A stretch of 33,376 nt of DNA from Cellulomonas sp. IC4_254. Lineage in GTDB: Bacteria > Actinomycetota > Actinomycetes > Actinomycetales > Cellulomonadaceae. Below, in pieces: positions 15,055-24,400 of the stretch; position 1 is the first letter of the stretch, and every line of letters starts with the position of its first letter. Below the pieces are notes generated by a model, which saw nothing but the letters and a program-made list of their open reading frames with translations, was not told the origin of the DNA and made no database searches. The stretch spans positions 1 to 33,376 of the forward strand of contig NZ_JAANNB010000018.1 in the NCBI RefSeq assembly GCF_011603975.1, given 5' to 3'. A program made the position numbers and the translations under genes.

Positions 15055-16173
15055 ATGAGCCTCGAGCAGACGAACACGGTCTACGTCGCGCTGGACCTGC
15101 TCACTTGGCAGCAACAGGGGACGCTTGTCCTGAGTCCCAAGTTCCAGAGGCGCGGCGTATGGTCGTCGGGCGCTCGAGGCTACTTCATTGACACGTTGCT
15201 GCGGGGATATCCGGTTCCTCCGATTCATCTGCGCCTGTCGCTTGAGCCGACGCGTGGTGTCGTGCGTGAGGTCATCGATGGTCAGCAGCGGCTTAAAGCG
15301 CTGCTGGACTTCATGGCCGGAAAATTCCGACTGCCTCGCCAGCTCAATGCTCCGTGGGCGGGCCGGAGTTACGAGCAGCTCACACCGGAGCAGATTCAGA
15401 CGCTTATGGAGTTCCGGTTCCAAGTTTATCAATACCAGAACCTTGATGATCGCGCAGTCCTGGAGATTTTCCAGCGCATCAACACATACTCGGTCCCCCT
15501 CAATGCGCAAGAGCTCAGGCACGGCAAATACTTCGGCGAGTTCAGGCAGAGTGTTTATGAGCTGGCTTTTGACAGGATTGCGTTTTGGCGCCAGGGAAGG
15601 ATTTTCACCGAATCGGCCATTGCGCGAATGAGCGAGGCCGAGCTTGTCAGTGAGCTCTTAATTCTGCAAATGGATGGATTGCAGGATAAGAAGAAGTCCA
15701 TCAATGAGTTCTATGCACAGCTTGACGAGTCGTGGGGCGACCACCCGGTTCGCTGGTCGACAAGGGCGCGAGAGAGCGTCCCTGCAGAATGGCTGCCCAG
15801 GGCGGAGTGCGAGCGACGCTTTTCCGTCACCCTTGACGCGATCATCGACGCTGTCGGCGCAGATATTTCAGGGTCCGAGTTCAGGCGAGTTCCGATGTTC
15901 TACTCGCTTTATGCTGTGGTGTACCACCGCCTGTTCGGCCTGCCAGGGTTCAATCGGGACACGCCGAGGTCCGCGCTCGATAGTTCCGCAGCGACGCTAT
16001 TGTCGCAGGCCATCGCTGAACTTTCCGAGCTCGTCGCGGAGAAGCCGCAGGTCGACGAACTGTCGGGCTGGCGCCGCGAGTTTCTGGTGGCATCTTCGCG
16101 CCAAACTGACAACGTCGGCCCGAGGCGCGACCGCAGTGCTGTTTTGTGGGATCGAGCGGGCCTGGGCGGCTGA
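15055..16173 (+). CDS. DUF262 (GmrSD N-terminal-like) protein
   Basis: The 372-residue product has the DUF262 fold, related to ParB/sulfiredoxin and the N-terminal half of GmrSD-type DNA defence enzymes. Visible marks are SPKFQRRGVWS with DTLLRGYPVPPI (about residues 27-56), then the catalytic-type motif VIDGQQRL (73-80), and FQRINTYSVPLNAQELRHGKYFG further on. No GmrD-like HNH part is present in this chain. G+C is visibly lower than in its neighbours (28 of 60 bases in 15421-15480) and a rare TTA codon is used at 15658-15660, so recent transfer is likely. ATG 15055 is chosen; upstream in-frame extension is possible. The HEPN gene follows 10 bases after the stop. Confidence 0.85.
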   Translation: MSLEQTNTVYVALDLLTWQQQGTLVLSPKFQRRGVWSSGARGYFIDTLLRGYPVPPIHLRLSLEPTRGVVREVIDGQQRLKALLDFMAGKFRLPRQLNAPWAGRSYEQLTPEQIQTLMEFRFQVYQYQNLDDRAVLEIFQRINTYSVPLNAQELRHGKYFGEFRQSVYELAFDRIAFWRQGRIFTESAIARMSEAELVSELLILQMDGLQDKKKSINEFYAQLDESWGDHPVRWSTRARESVPAEWLPRAECERRFSVTLDAIIDAVGADISGSEFRRVPMFYSLYAVVYHRLFGLPGFNRDTPRSALDSSAATLLSQAIAELSELVAEKPQVDELSGWRREFLVASSRQTDNVGPRRDRSAVLWDRAGLGG

Positions 16174-16183
16174 GGTGAAGGCG

Positions 16184-16819
16184 ATGCCCCCGATCGGCAC
16201 CCGATGCGTCGCGCGATTCAACGAAACACTTCGAATAGCCGCCGCGACTGAAGGTTTGTGGCTTTCTGCTCCACCGGCCTCGTCGGTGAAGAAGAGCCTT
16301 AAGGTGCACCAGCTAGAGGCGCTCTACGAGGCAACTTATCTGCGGATATTTGCTGCGTTTGAGTCGTTCATCGAAGACAGCTTGGCCCACTATATGGCTG
16401 GGTATGAAACCGCAAACTACTCGCCCGTTGTCGCAAGTGGTAGCTCGTCGCACGGCACGATAACGGCTGCGATCTCGACGCTTTACGGCTCGCGCCCGTA
16501 TCTTCTGTGGCATGACATGGGGCGGGATATTGATCGATCTCGTAAACACCTAGTCGATTGCCCTGTCGAGGTCGCGTTGAGTGCGAACCAGTCCAGGCTC
16601 GCCGAGTATGCAGCAATAAGGCACCATATCGCTCATGGGTCGGCCGACTCGCGGCGAAAGTTTGAAGTTGCGGCCCTATCGGTCACGGGTAGGACGCATG
16701 GCGGGCGCCCTGGGCGGTTGCTCCGGTCGGAAGACATCTCCGACCCGCTAAATGCGCCAAAGTGGATTAGGGTGATTGTGGACGATATCGCGAACACGGT
16801 CCTGTCCATTTGTCCGTGA
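16184..16819 (+). CDS. HEPN nuclease-like protein (MAE_28990/MAE_18760 type)
   Basis: The 211-residue product looks like a HEPN-fold RNase. An early helix has acidic residues (FAAFESFIEDSLAHY, about 58-70), and the diagnostic R-x4-H motif is at residues 146-151 (RHHIAH, followed by G). The overall plan matches the MAE_28990/MAE_18760 HEPN family, often found next to DUF262 genes. ATG 16184 lies behind a strong GAGGTGAAG site that overlaps the DUF262 stop, so the pair is one operon. Codon use and G+C match DUF262 and differ from flanking genes. The likely role is an RNA-cutting effector or toxin controlled by DUF262; this is inference from family behaviour. Confidence 0.75.
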   Translation: MPPIGTRCVARFNETLRIAAATEGLWLSAPPASSVKKSLKVHQLEALYEATYLRIFAAFESFIEDSLAHYMAGYETANYSPVVASGSSSHGTITAAISTLYGSRPYLLWHDMGRDIDRSRKHLVDCPVEVALSANQSRLAEYAAIRHHIAHGSADSRRKFEVAALSVTGRTHGGRPGRLLRSEDISDPLNAPKWIRVIVDDIANTVLSICP

Positions 16820-16888
16820 ACTTGCGGTGATGCTCCCGAGGCGTGGATCGTGCGCGCGTCCGCCACGGACCTACTTGGGGTGCGACCG

Positions 16889-16918
16889 TTGACCGACGAA
16901 GCAGGCGGGTCTTAGCGT
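16889..16918 (+). promoter_or_regulatory. promoter of aldose epimerase gene
   Basis: TTGACC (16889-16894) and TAGCGT (16913-16918) are 18 bases apart, about 125 bases before ATG 17043. The -10 box and spacing are the same as at the mmsA promoter. Confidence 0.45.
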
Positions 16919-17042
16919 CGATCCCGACCGCACCGCCCCTCCGGGCCCCCGACCCCCTCCACGTCACGCGCCAGGGTCGCCGCGCCGCGGGACACCGACG
17001 TCCCAGGGGGCGGCGCCGGCCGACGTGGACAGGGGGAGTCAC

Positions 17043-18269
17043 ATGCGCATGCGTCAACTCCGTCGCGGCCTCGTGGGCGTCGTAGCCCCGCTCGCGGTCG
17101 CCGCACTGCTCGTCTCGGGCGGCCCCGCTGCCCTGGGGGCCGACGACACCACCGACCGCTGGGGCGGTGACAAGGGCGGCGGTCACCACGACACCGCCAC
17201 CATCACGTCCGAGCCGTGGGGCGCCACCGAGGACGGCACCGCCGTCGAGCGGTACACGCTGAGCAACCGCGGCATGACTGTCCGGATCCTCACCTACGGC
17301 GGCATCATCCAGTCGCTCGAGGTCCCGAACGGCCGCAAGGACCCGGTGAACGTCGTCCTCGGCTTTGCCGACCTGCAGGGCTACCTCGACAACAACAACC
17401 CGGGGCCGTACTTCGGCGCGCTCATCGGCCGGTACGGCAACCGCATCGCGAACGGCCAGTTCGAGCTCGACGGCGTCACGTACAACCTGCCGATCAACAA
17501 CGACCCGAACAGCCTGCACGGCGGGTTCAACGGCTTCGACACCAAGGTCTGGACGGCGACGCCGATCCAGAACAACGGCACCGTCGCGCTGCAGCTCAAC
17601 TACCTGAGCCCCGACGGCGAGGAGGGCTACCCGGGCAACCTCGACGTCCAGGTCACCTACACGCTGACCCGCGACCAGAAGCTCGAGATCCACTACACGG
17701 CGACGACGGACGCGCCGACGGTCGTGAATCTGACGAACCACACGTACTGGAATCTCCAGGGCGAGGGCACGTCGTCGATCTTCGACCACGAGCTCACGCT
17801 GCCGGCCAGCGGTTACACGCCGGTCGACTCGACGCTGATCCCGACCGGCGAGATCGCCGACGTGTCGGGCACTCCGATGGACTTCCGGTCGGCGACGGCG
17901 ATCGGCGAGCGCATCCGCGAGCCGTTCGAGCAGCTGCTGTTCGGGCAGGGCTACGACCACAACTGGGTGCTCGACCGGCCCGACGACGGCAGCCTGCGGC
18001 TGGCGGCGAAGCTCCGTGACCCGGACTCCGGGCGGACGCTGAAGATGTGGACCACCGAGCCGGGGATCCAGTTCTACTCGGGCAACTTCCTGGACGCGAC
18101 GCTCGTCGGCACCGGCGGGCACGTGTACCGGCAGTCCGACGGGCTGGCGCTCGAGACGCAGCACTTCCCGGACTCGCCGAACCAGCCGCAGTTCCCGAGC
18201 ACGACGCTGCGGCCGGGGGAGACGTACGACACGACGACGGTGTTCGACCTGTCGCGCGGGAGGCGGTGA
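17043..18269 (+). CDS. galM: secreted aldose 1-epimerase (mutarotase)
   Basis: The 408-residue enzyme interconverts alpha and beta anomers of aldoses such as galactose, glucose or xylose. An N-terminal signal peptide (basic MRMRQLRRGL, hydrophobic to about 30, cut near LGA) and a His/Gly-rich linker to about residue 50 show export, unlike the usual cytoplasmic GalM. Family marks are GRYGNRIANGQF (129-140), SLHGG, the catalytic acid His233 in NHTYWNL, DHNWVLD and the catalytic base Glu371 in ALETQHFPDSPN. ATG 17043 follows a GGGGGAG ribosome site. It stands alone between the DUF262-HEPN pair and the type I restriction operon, with its own promoter and terminator. It belongs functionally with the sugar genes to its left. 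Confidence 0.92.
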   Translation: MRMRQLRRGLVGVVAPLAVAALLVSGGPAALGADDTTDRWGGDKGGGHHDTATITSEPWGATEDGTAVERYTLSNRGMTVRILTYGGIIQSLEVPNGRKDPVNVVLGFADLQGYLDNNNPGPYFGALIGRYGNRIANGQFELDGVTYNLPINNDPNSLHGGFNGFDTKVWTATPIQNNGTVALQLNYLSPDGEEGYPGNLDVQVTYTLTRDQKLEIHYTATTDAPTVVNLTNHTYWNLQGEGTSSIFDHELTLPASGYTPVDSTLIPTGEIADVSGTPMDFRSATAIGERIREPFEQLLFGQGYDHNWVLDRPDDGSLRLAAKLRDPDSGRTLKMWTTEPGIQFYSGNFLDATLVGTGGHVYRQSDGLALETQHFPDSPNQPQFPSTTLRPGETYDTTTVFDLSRGRR

Positions 18270-18308
18270 GCTCGTCGGAGGAGGCGGACGTTTCGAGATG
18301 GATCGGTG

Positions 18309-18338
18309 GCGGTCCGGCGCGGTACGGCGCCGGACCGC
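18309..18338 (+). terminator. terminator of epimerase gene
   Basis: GCGGTCCGGCGC (18309-18320) and its exact complement (18327-18338) form a 12-base stem with a six-base loop, 40 bases after the epimerase stop. Confidence 0.75.
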
Positions 18339-18891
18339 TGCAGTGCCTGCTCAAGACGAGGCAACTACGCCTATGTCGGGAAGCGCGAGCGACTCCTCCT
18401 TGGCATATCCGGCGCGATGCAGGTCCGGCTGTCCTGAGACGTGGAGGTCGAGTGTCGCTCGTGGTCCGGGGCATAACACAGCTTGCATGTGCCGACGAGG
18501 TCGGTCGCACGGCAAAATCACGTACCTCGTCTCTTGGGGACTCAGCTACCGCCTGGGGCGCTGACTGAAGGCGCACGCCGGCGCCGTCCGCCGCGCTCCG
18601 TGACCTATTGAACCTGCGCGGCCCGGTGGTGTTGGTCGTTTGCTGATTCGGGTGCGGGAGATCGGAATCTATGGGACGTCGGAAGCGGACCGGCGCGCGG
18701 CGCGCGCTTGTCGAAGCCTGCGCGGAGGTTTGCTTCCGCAGGTCAGCCGCACTGACGAGGCGGCGTGGAGCCGCATCGCCAGGAACGTCGAGCTCGTCTC
18801 GATGAGCCAGTTCTCGCGGTTGCCGCCGCGCTCCGCCAGAGCGTGCAGCGCGTGACATCCAGCGGTTGACGAGCGTCGAACACGTCCGGAC
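18339..18891. other. gene-poor stretch at right edge of epimerase gene
   Basis: About 550 bases without a convincing gene. Codon bias is weak in every frame. A minus-strand frame near 18669-18880, containing a stretch that reads AERGGNRENWLIETSSTFLA, could be a decayed gene end, but I recognise no family. No repeat, tRNA or integrase is seen. The stretch marks the passage from host-like sequence to the lower-GC restriction island. Confidence 0.35.
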
Positions 18892-21414
18892 TCATCCCAC
18901 CGCCAGCCCTCCGAAGTCCGCCCGGAGGCGCGCCACGTCGTCCCGAATCTCGGTCTCCGGGCCGTACTGGTAGCTGACCATTCGAACGCTCGTCCCCTCG
19001 GTGCGGTTGTAGAAGTAGGTGGTGAACTGGGCGCTGCTCGGGGCCGCTCGTAGTTGCACGAAGTGCCCGAGGCGCAGCGGGGACTGCGACCCATCCCGGA
19101 CGAGGTAGAGCTCGTCCTCGAACATAAGGTCGCCCACCGTGAACTCACGAGCGGCGAAGGGCGTCCGCGTCCCGACTGCGACCTGCGCCGTCTGAACGAG
19201 GCCGTCGCGACGTCGCCTGGCGCCGAGCGGACGGACCAGCAGGAGCTGGGACCAGACGTTACCGAGGAGCCCCCGCAGCTCCCTGAGGTCCGAGACGAGC
19301 GAGTCGACCTGAGCCGCCAACTCCTGCTCCGAGGTGTACCCCGTGTGGCCGGACCACCGGTTTCGCTTGCCATTCAGCTCGTTGAACTTCTTAACGACGT
19401 CTTTCGAAGTCAGCCGCTCGAGGCCGGCGCGACCGAGGCCGGCGAACGCGCGGCGGACGCGCGCCACCTCATCCGCGTCGCCGTTATCTAGCGCGCTGCG
19501 CAGGCTCTTCGAGGTCTTCTCGACGATGACCACCCAGGTGCCGAACGATGCCTTCTCGATTCCCAGATGGTTCGCGTTCAGGGTCTCGCGGATCGCGGCC
19601 TCGGTCTCGCGGCTGCTGCCGGGATCGCTGCGGCTCGCGGAGAGCAGGACCGTCGCATGGAAGGTCACGATCGCCTCCCACGCGTGGAGGTACGCGCGCT
19701 GCTTCTCCACCACCGAATGGGCGGACTCGGCGGTCCACAACGCTGATGCGATCGGGTACGGCAACTGGTCCAGCCACGCGGTGAGCGAGTCGTCGAAGGC
19801 ACCCGCGATTCTGCTCACAACGTCGTCGGCGCTATCCGGGGCGGACCAGATGCTCGCTCGCTGAGTGCTCAGCTCCGCCTGGAACGAACCGAGCCTCTCA
19901 TCCGCCGACGCGAGGGCGAGCTGCAGGCGAAGGTCGGGGACCGGCACGAGGAGCTCGTCGGCCCACCTCATCAGCGAGTTGGCGTCCGACCGCAAAGCCC
20001 TGATGTGGTGGCCGGAGCTGCCATTCTCGATCGCGCGGAGCCGACTGGCAACGCCCTGCTCTGAGTTGAGCCAGGCCGCCATGAAGGGCGGGTAGATCGA
20101 GTCGTCGTCGAGATCGATCGCGAGGACCCGCCCGCCGGCATTCGTCTCGGACAGATCGGTGGCGGCTCTGCCAGCCCACGTCGTCGGGACTAAGAACTGG
20201 CGGTCGCCCTGTCTGTCCGCCGAATCCGTCACCGCCTCGGGCTGCCGGGCAATGAGACTGCTCAACCGCCGGGTGGGCCAGCCCTTCGCCGCCATGTCCC
20301 GAAGCAGCTCGCGCGAGTCGTCGCCGAAGACGCGACTGGGATCCAGGTCGACGGTCTCGCGCGGCTCCGCGGTCAACGAGACGCCGGAGTCTGGGCCGTA
20401 CCGGGCCTCCAGGAACTGACCGTCCACCGCCGTGTCGTTGTATGTGGTGATGCGCCACGAGAGCTGACGCCCCTCGCTCGTCGTGCGTGACAACCGCGCG
20501 TCCCTGCGCGTGAACTGGCGGGTACTGATGGTGCGATTGCGCGGGCCCGGTTTTTTCGTCCTCAGCCCGGACTCAAGCTCGTGGAATGCCTCGACAGCGA
20601 TCGACCTGCGGCGGTTCTCCGTGGTGAACATCGTCTGCAGGTCGGCGATCATTGCCTTGCCCTTACCGACGTCCTCGGCCTCGTTGGAGAAGGTCAGGAG
20701 GTACAGGGGGATCTCGGTGTTCGGCGCGAGCCCATCGGGAAGGCGGGTGACCGACTCCAGCAGGCCGGCCTCGACGATCCGCCGCCTGACGTCGGCGGTC
20801 GCGCCGCCAGAGCTCAGCGCGCCCGGGTTCACCAGTGCCGCGACACCTCCCCCTCCCTGTTCCGCCGGGCGCAGCTTCTCCAGCGCCAAGGAGATGAACA
20901 GCCAGGTGCTGTCCGAGCGCTGCGGGAGGCCGAACCCGAACTCGCCGTTGGACTCCCGCGCTTCCACTGCTGCAGCCGAGGGCCGCCAGTCCATGCCCCA
21001 GGGCGCGTCGACGATCACCAGATCGGCGCGGAAATCCTCGAAGGCGTCGTGCGCCAACGTGTCCGCATGGGCGACCTCGGCGTCGTGGACCGCCTCGAAC
21101 CGACGACGGCTCGCGGACACGGCGGCTTTGTAGATGTCCTGGCCGCGGTAGCGGACCGTAACTCCCGAGGACTGCAACGCGTCGACCACGAGGTGTCCGG
21201 CGAATCCGAGGCCGGCCGCAGGATCCCAGACGTCGACGGTCGTCAGACTTGGATCGAGGCGGCTGAGGCCGCCGACGGCAAGTGCCCGCGCCAGGGACAC
21301 GCTCGTCGCGTGCTCCACGCCGACCAGGCCGCGATCCCTGTCGGAGTACGGCACCGAGTCGGAGTGCTGGAGCGCCGCGCTGATCGCCGGGTGCGGAGCA
21401 CTCTTCGTTCTCAT
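18892..21414 (-). CDS. fourth gene of type I RM operon: altered N6-methyltransferase with HsdS-like and possible HEPN-like parts
   Basis: An 840-residue protein. Residues about 35-245 follow an N6-adenine methyltransferase plan, but motif I reads DPAAGLG (64-70) instead of DPACGTG and motif IV reads DAPW (136-139) instead of NPPF/DPPW. Residues about 375-520 look like an HsdS target-recognition unit: a GWPTRRLSSLIAR opening, then PPFMAAWLNSEQG, a G-rich turn and LLVPVPDLRLQLALA. The C-terminal 300 residues start LPYPIASALW and include RNRWSGH (684-690), an R-x5-H that fits the HEPN pattern. The end is beta-rich. ATG 21414 lies four bases after the hsdR stop with AGTAGG upstream, so it is the fourth gene of the hsdMSR operon. 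Function is not known. It could be a specificity or sensor protein, a second methyltransferase, or an effector. Confidence 0.7.
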   Translation of the reverse strand: MRTKSAPHPAISAALQHSDSVPYSDRDRGLVGVEHATSVSLARALAVGGLSRLDPSLTTVDVWDPAAGLGFAGHLVVDALQSSGVTVRYRGQDIYKAAVSASRRRFEAVHDAEVAHADTLAHDAFEDFRADLVIVDAPWGMDWRPSAAAVEARESNGEFGFGLPQRSDSTWLFISLALEKLRPAEQGGGGVAALVNPGALSSGGATADVRRRIVEAGLLESVTRLPDGLAPNTEIPLYLLTFSNEAEDVGKGKAMIADLQTMFTTENRRRSIAVEAFHELESGLRTKKPGPRNRTISTRQFTRRDARLSRTTSEGRQLSWRITTYNDTAVDGQFLEARYGPDSGVSLTAEPRETVDLDPSRVFGDDSRELLRDMAAKGWPTRRLSSLIARQPEAVTDSADRQGDRQFLVPTTWAGRAATDLSETNAGGRVLAIDLDDDSIYPPFMAAWLNSEQGVASRLRAIENGSSGHHIRALRSDANSLMRWADELLVPVPDLRLQLALASADERLGSFQAELSTQRASIWSAPDSADDVVSRIAGAFDDSLTAWLDQLPYPIASALWTAESAHSVVEKQRAYLHAWEAIVTFHATVLLSASRSDPGSSRETEAAIRETLNANHLGIEKASFGTWVVIVEKTSKSLRSALDNGDADEVARVRRAFAGLGRAGLERLTSKDVVKKFNELNGKRNRWSGHTGYTSEQELAAQVDSLVSDLRELRGLLGNVWSQLLLVRPLGARRRRDGLVQTAQVAVGTRTPFAAREFTVGDLMFEDELYLVRDGSQSPLRLGHFVQLRAAPSSAQFTTYFYNRTEGTSVRMVSYQYGPETEIRDDVARLRADFGGLAVG

Positions 21415-21418
21415 CGGC

Positions 21419-24400
21419 CTACTCGCCCGAATCGGAGGCATCGGCGTCATCGAGATCTGTCTTGTCCGTCATCCGCATACGGCGCGACTGATACAGGTAC
21501 TGGCCGATGAGGCGGATGAACTCGTCCGCGCGTTCGTCCTCCCCGGTCAACGCGCCGGTGAGCTTACCGAACGCCCCCTCGTTCAGCACCGCGGCGTCGG
21601 TCAGCGTCTCGCGGAGCTCGGGCGAGGCGAGGAACTGGTCGACGGCGTTGTGGTCGATCTGGTCAGCGATGCGCTGGTCTTCCTCGGCCAAGCCGGCCGC
21701 GGCGATGACGAAGCCCTCGATCTGGGGGTCGGCGAACTCCGCGCCGAAGAGCGAGTTGATCCGGGCGACAACCTCGGACAGCAACTCCTGCTGCGGGTCC
21801 GGTCGGGAGACCCCGGACCCGACGCCGGTGATGCCGGGAAGCCTGGGTGTGTCCTGGTCGCCAGAGAGGCCGATGTCGGCCCTGCCCTGGTCGATCTGGC
21901 GTACGCGGCGCAGCTCGAGACCCGAGACGTCGGCGTCAGCGCCCCGGTCGGCGGACGGGAGCAGCCGCACCAGCTGGCGCAAGAACTCGGCCAGCTTCTC
22001 GAGCTCGCTCGTGCCATAGTCGACCACCTGCGACATGAAGTCGTACAGCCGCACGTAGGAGCCGCAGTCCTTGCGGAAGGTGCGTAGCTCGTCGAGCGCC
22101 TGGCTGTCCTGGTCCTTCGTCGCCTCGGCCCACCTGCTCGCGAACTCGTGGCGTGCCGGCGTCACGGCCGCCGCCAGTGCGGCGTGGGACTGGGTCGGCC
22201 TCCACCACGCCTCCGCGTAACGCTCGACGTCGTCCGGCGCGTAGATCCTCGCCTGGGCCAGCTTCGTCGCGAGCCGGTGCACCAGGTTCGGGTCAGTCTC
22301 GGTCTCGACGTGGGCCTCGAGGTAGTAGGTCAGGAACGCCTCTCGGATCTCGGCGGGGTCGTTGACGAAGTCGAGCACGAAGGTGCGGTCCTTCGCTTCT
22401 CCCGACGGCGCTCGGTAGGTGCGGTTGAGCCGCGACAGCGTCTGCACGGCGTGCACGTCCGGGAGTCTCTTGTCGACGTACATCGCGCACAGCAGTGGCT
22501 GGTCGAAGCCCGTCTGGAACTTGTCGGCGACGAGCATCAGCCGGTACTCGGGACGGCGGAACTCCTTGGCGAGGTCGGATCCGACCCCTGGGTTCATCGA
22601 CGCCTCTGTGACGTCGGTCAGCCCGTACTCGTCGTCGCTGATCTTGTCGGAGAACGCGACGATCGACTGGTAGCCGTAGCCTTTCTGTGCGAGGTACTTG
22701 TCGACCTCTACCTTGTACCGGGCCGCGGCCTGCCGGGAGTCGGTGACGACCATCGCCTTGGCGTGGCCATCGAGGAGCCGGGCGACATTGGCGCGGAAGT
22801 GCTCGACGATGATCTCGACCTTCTGGCCGATGTTCGCTGGGTGCAGCTTCGCGAACCGCATGATCTTGCGCGTCGCGACCTTCGGGTCCACGAGGCGGGC
22901 ACCGTCGTCGACGATGTCCGTCAGGACGCCGTCCTCGCCGCGCTGCTGAATTTCGAATGCCGTCCTGTACGTCTGGTAGCCGCGCAGCACGTCAAGGATG
23001 AAGCCCTCCTCGATCGCCTGCCGCATCGGGTAGACGTCGAACGACACCGGCTTCCCGTCGTCGGCTGGGCGGCCAAACAGCATCTTCGTCTTGACCTTCG
23101 GCGTGGCCGTGAAGGCCAGCAGCGACACATTACGAGCACCGGCCCGCGCCGCCGTCTCTGCGGCGATCTGCGCCTCGCGCGCATCGTCGGCCTCTAGGAT
23201 CTCGTTCACGACATCCTGCGAATCGACCACCTCGTCGGTGGCGAGCTGGCCGCCCTCCGTCAGCACTTTCTTCAGGTCGGCGGCCGTCTTGCCGGACTGC
23301 GAGGTGTGCGCCTCGTCCACGATCACGGCGAAATTCTTGTCGCCCAGCGTTGTCTCCAGGAGCCCCTTGACGTATGGGAACGTCTGGATCGTGACGACGA
23401 TGATCAGCGCCGAACCCGTGAGGGCGTCCAGCAGCGCCCGTGACTTCGAACCGCCGGAGCGCCGCACTGCCGCGGAGTCGATGACGGCGACGGTGCCGAC
23501 AGTGTCGTCGACCTGCTCGACGGCCTGCTGCAACTGGGCATCGAGAACGCGGCGGTCGGAGACGATCAGGACCTTGTCGAAGGTCTTCTCGTTGGCTGCA
23601 TCGTGGAGGCGGGCTAGCCGGTGGGCGGTCCACGCGATGGTGTTGGTCTTGCCCGACCCGGCAGAGTGCTCGATGAGGTAGCGCCTGCCCGGGCTCTCCT
23701 CGGCGATCGTCTCGACGAGCTTCTTCACCGCGCGCCACTGGTGGTATCTCGGGAACACCAGTGTCGTAGACCGCTTGATCCTCCCGGTGACGGGGTCCTC
23801 GTCGGCCTCGGTCTTGAGGAACATCTGCGAGCCGAGGATGGCAAGCCAGTTGTCGCTCTGCAGGACCTGTTCCCATAGGTAGGACGTGGCGGCCCCGTCC
23901 GGGTTCGGCGGGTTGCCGGCAGCGCCGGTGTCCTCGTGGCCGCGGTTGAACGGCAGGAAGTAGGTCTTCTTCCCCGCCAGCTTCGTGGTCATGTGGACCT
24001 GGTCGTCGTCGACGGCGAAGTGGACCAAGGCGCGGGTGCCGAAGCCCAGCAGCGGCTGCCCCGCCGGGTTCCGGTCGTTCCGGTACTGGCTGACGGCGGT
24101 GCGCCACTCCTGCTTGAAAAACGACTTCAGCTCGATGGTCGCTACTGGCAGACCGTTGATGAAGAGCACCAGGTCGATGGAGCGGGTGTCCCCGCGCTTC
24201 GGCGAAAAGCGGACCTGGCGGACGACCCGCAATCGCACCTTCCGGTAGTGCTCGGTGGTCGTCGGGTTCTGCGTCGTGGCCGGCCTGAACTGGCACATAC
24301 GGAGGTGCGCGGTCGCCCCGCGGGTGTGGGAGAACTTCCGGCGCAGCACGTTTAGCGTGCCGCCGCCCGAGCCGATCGGCGTGTCCAGGCGCGACACGAG

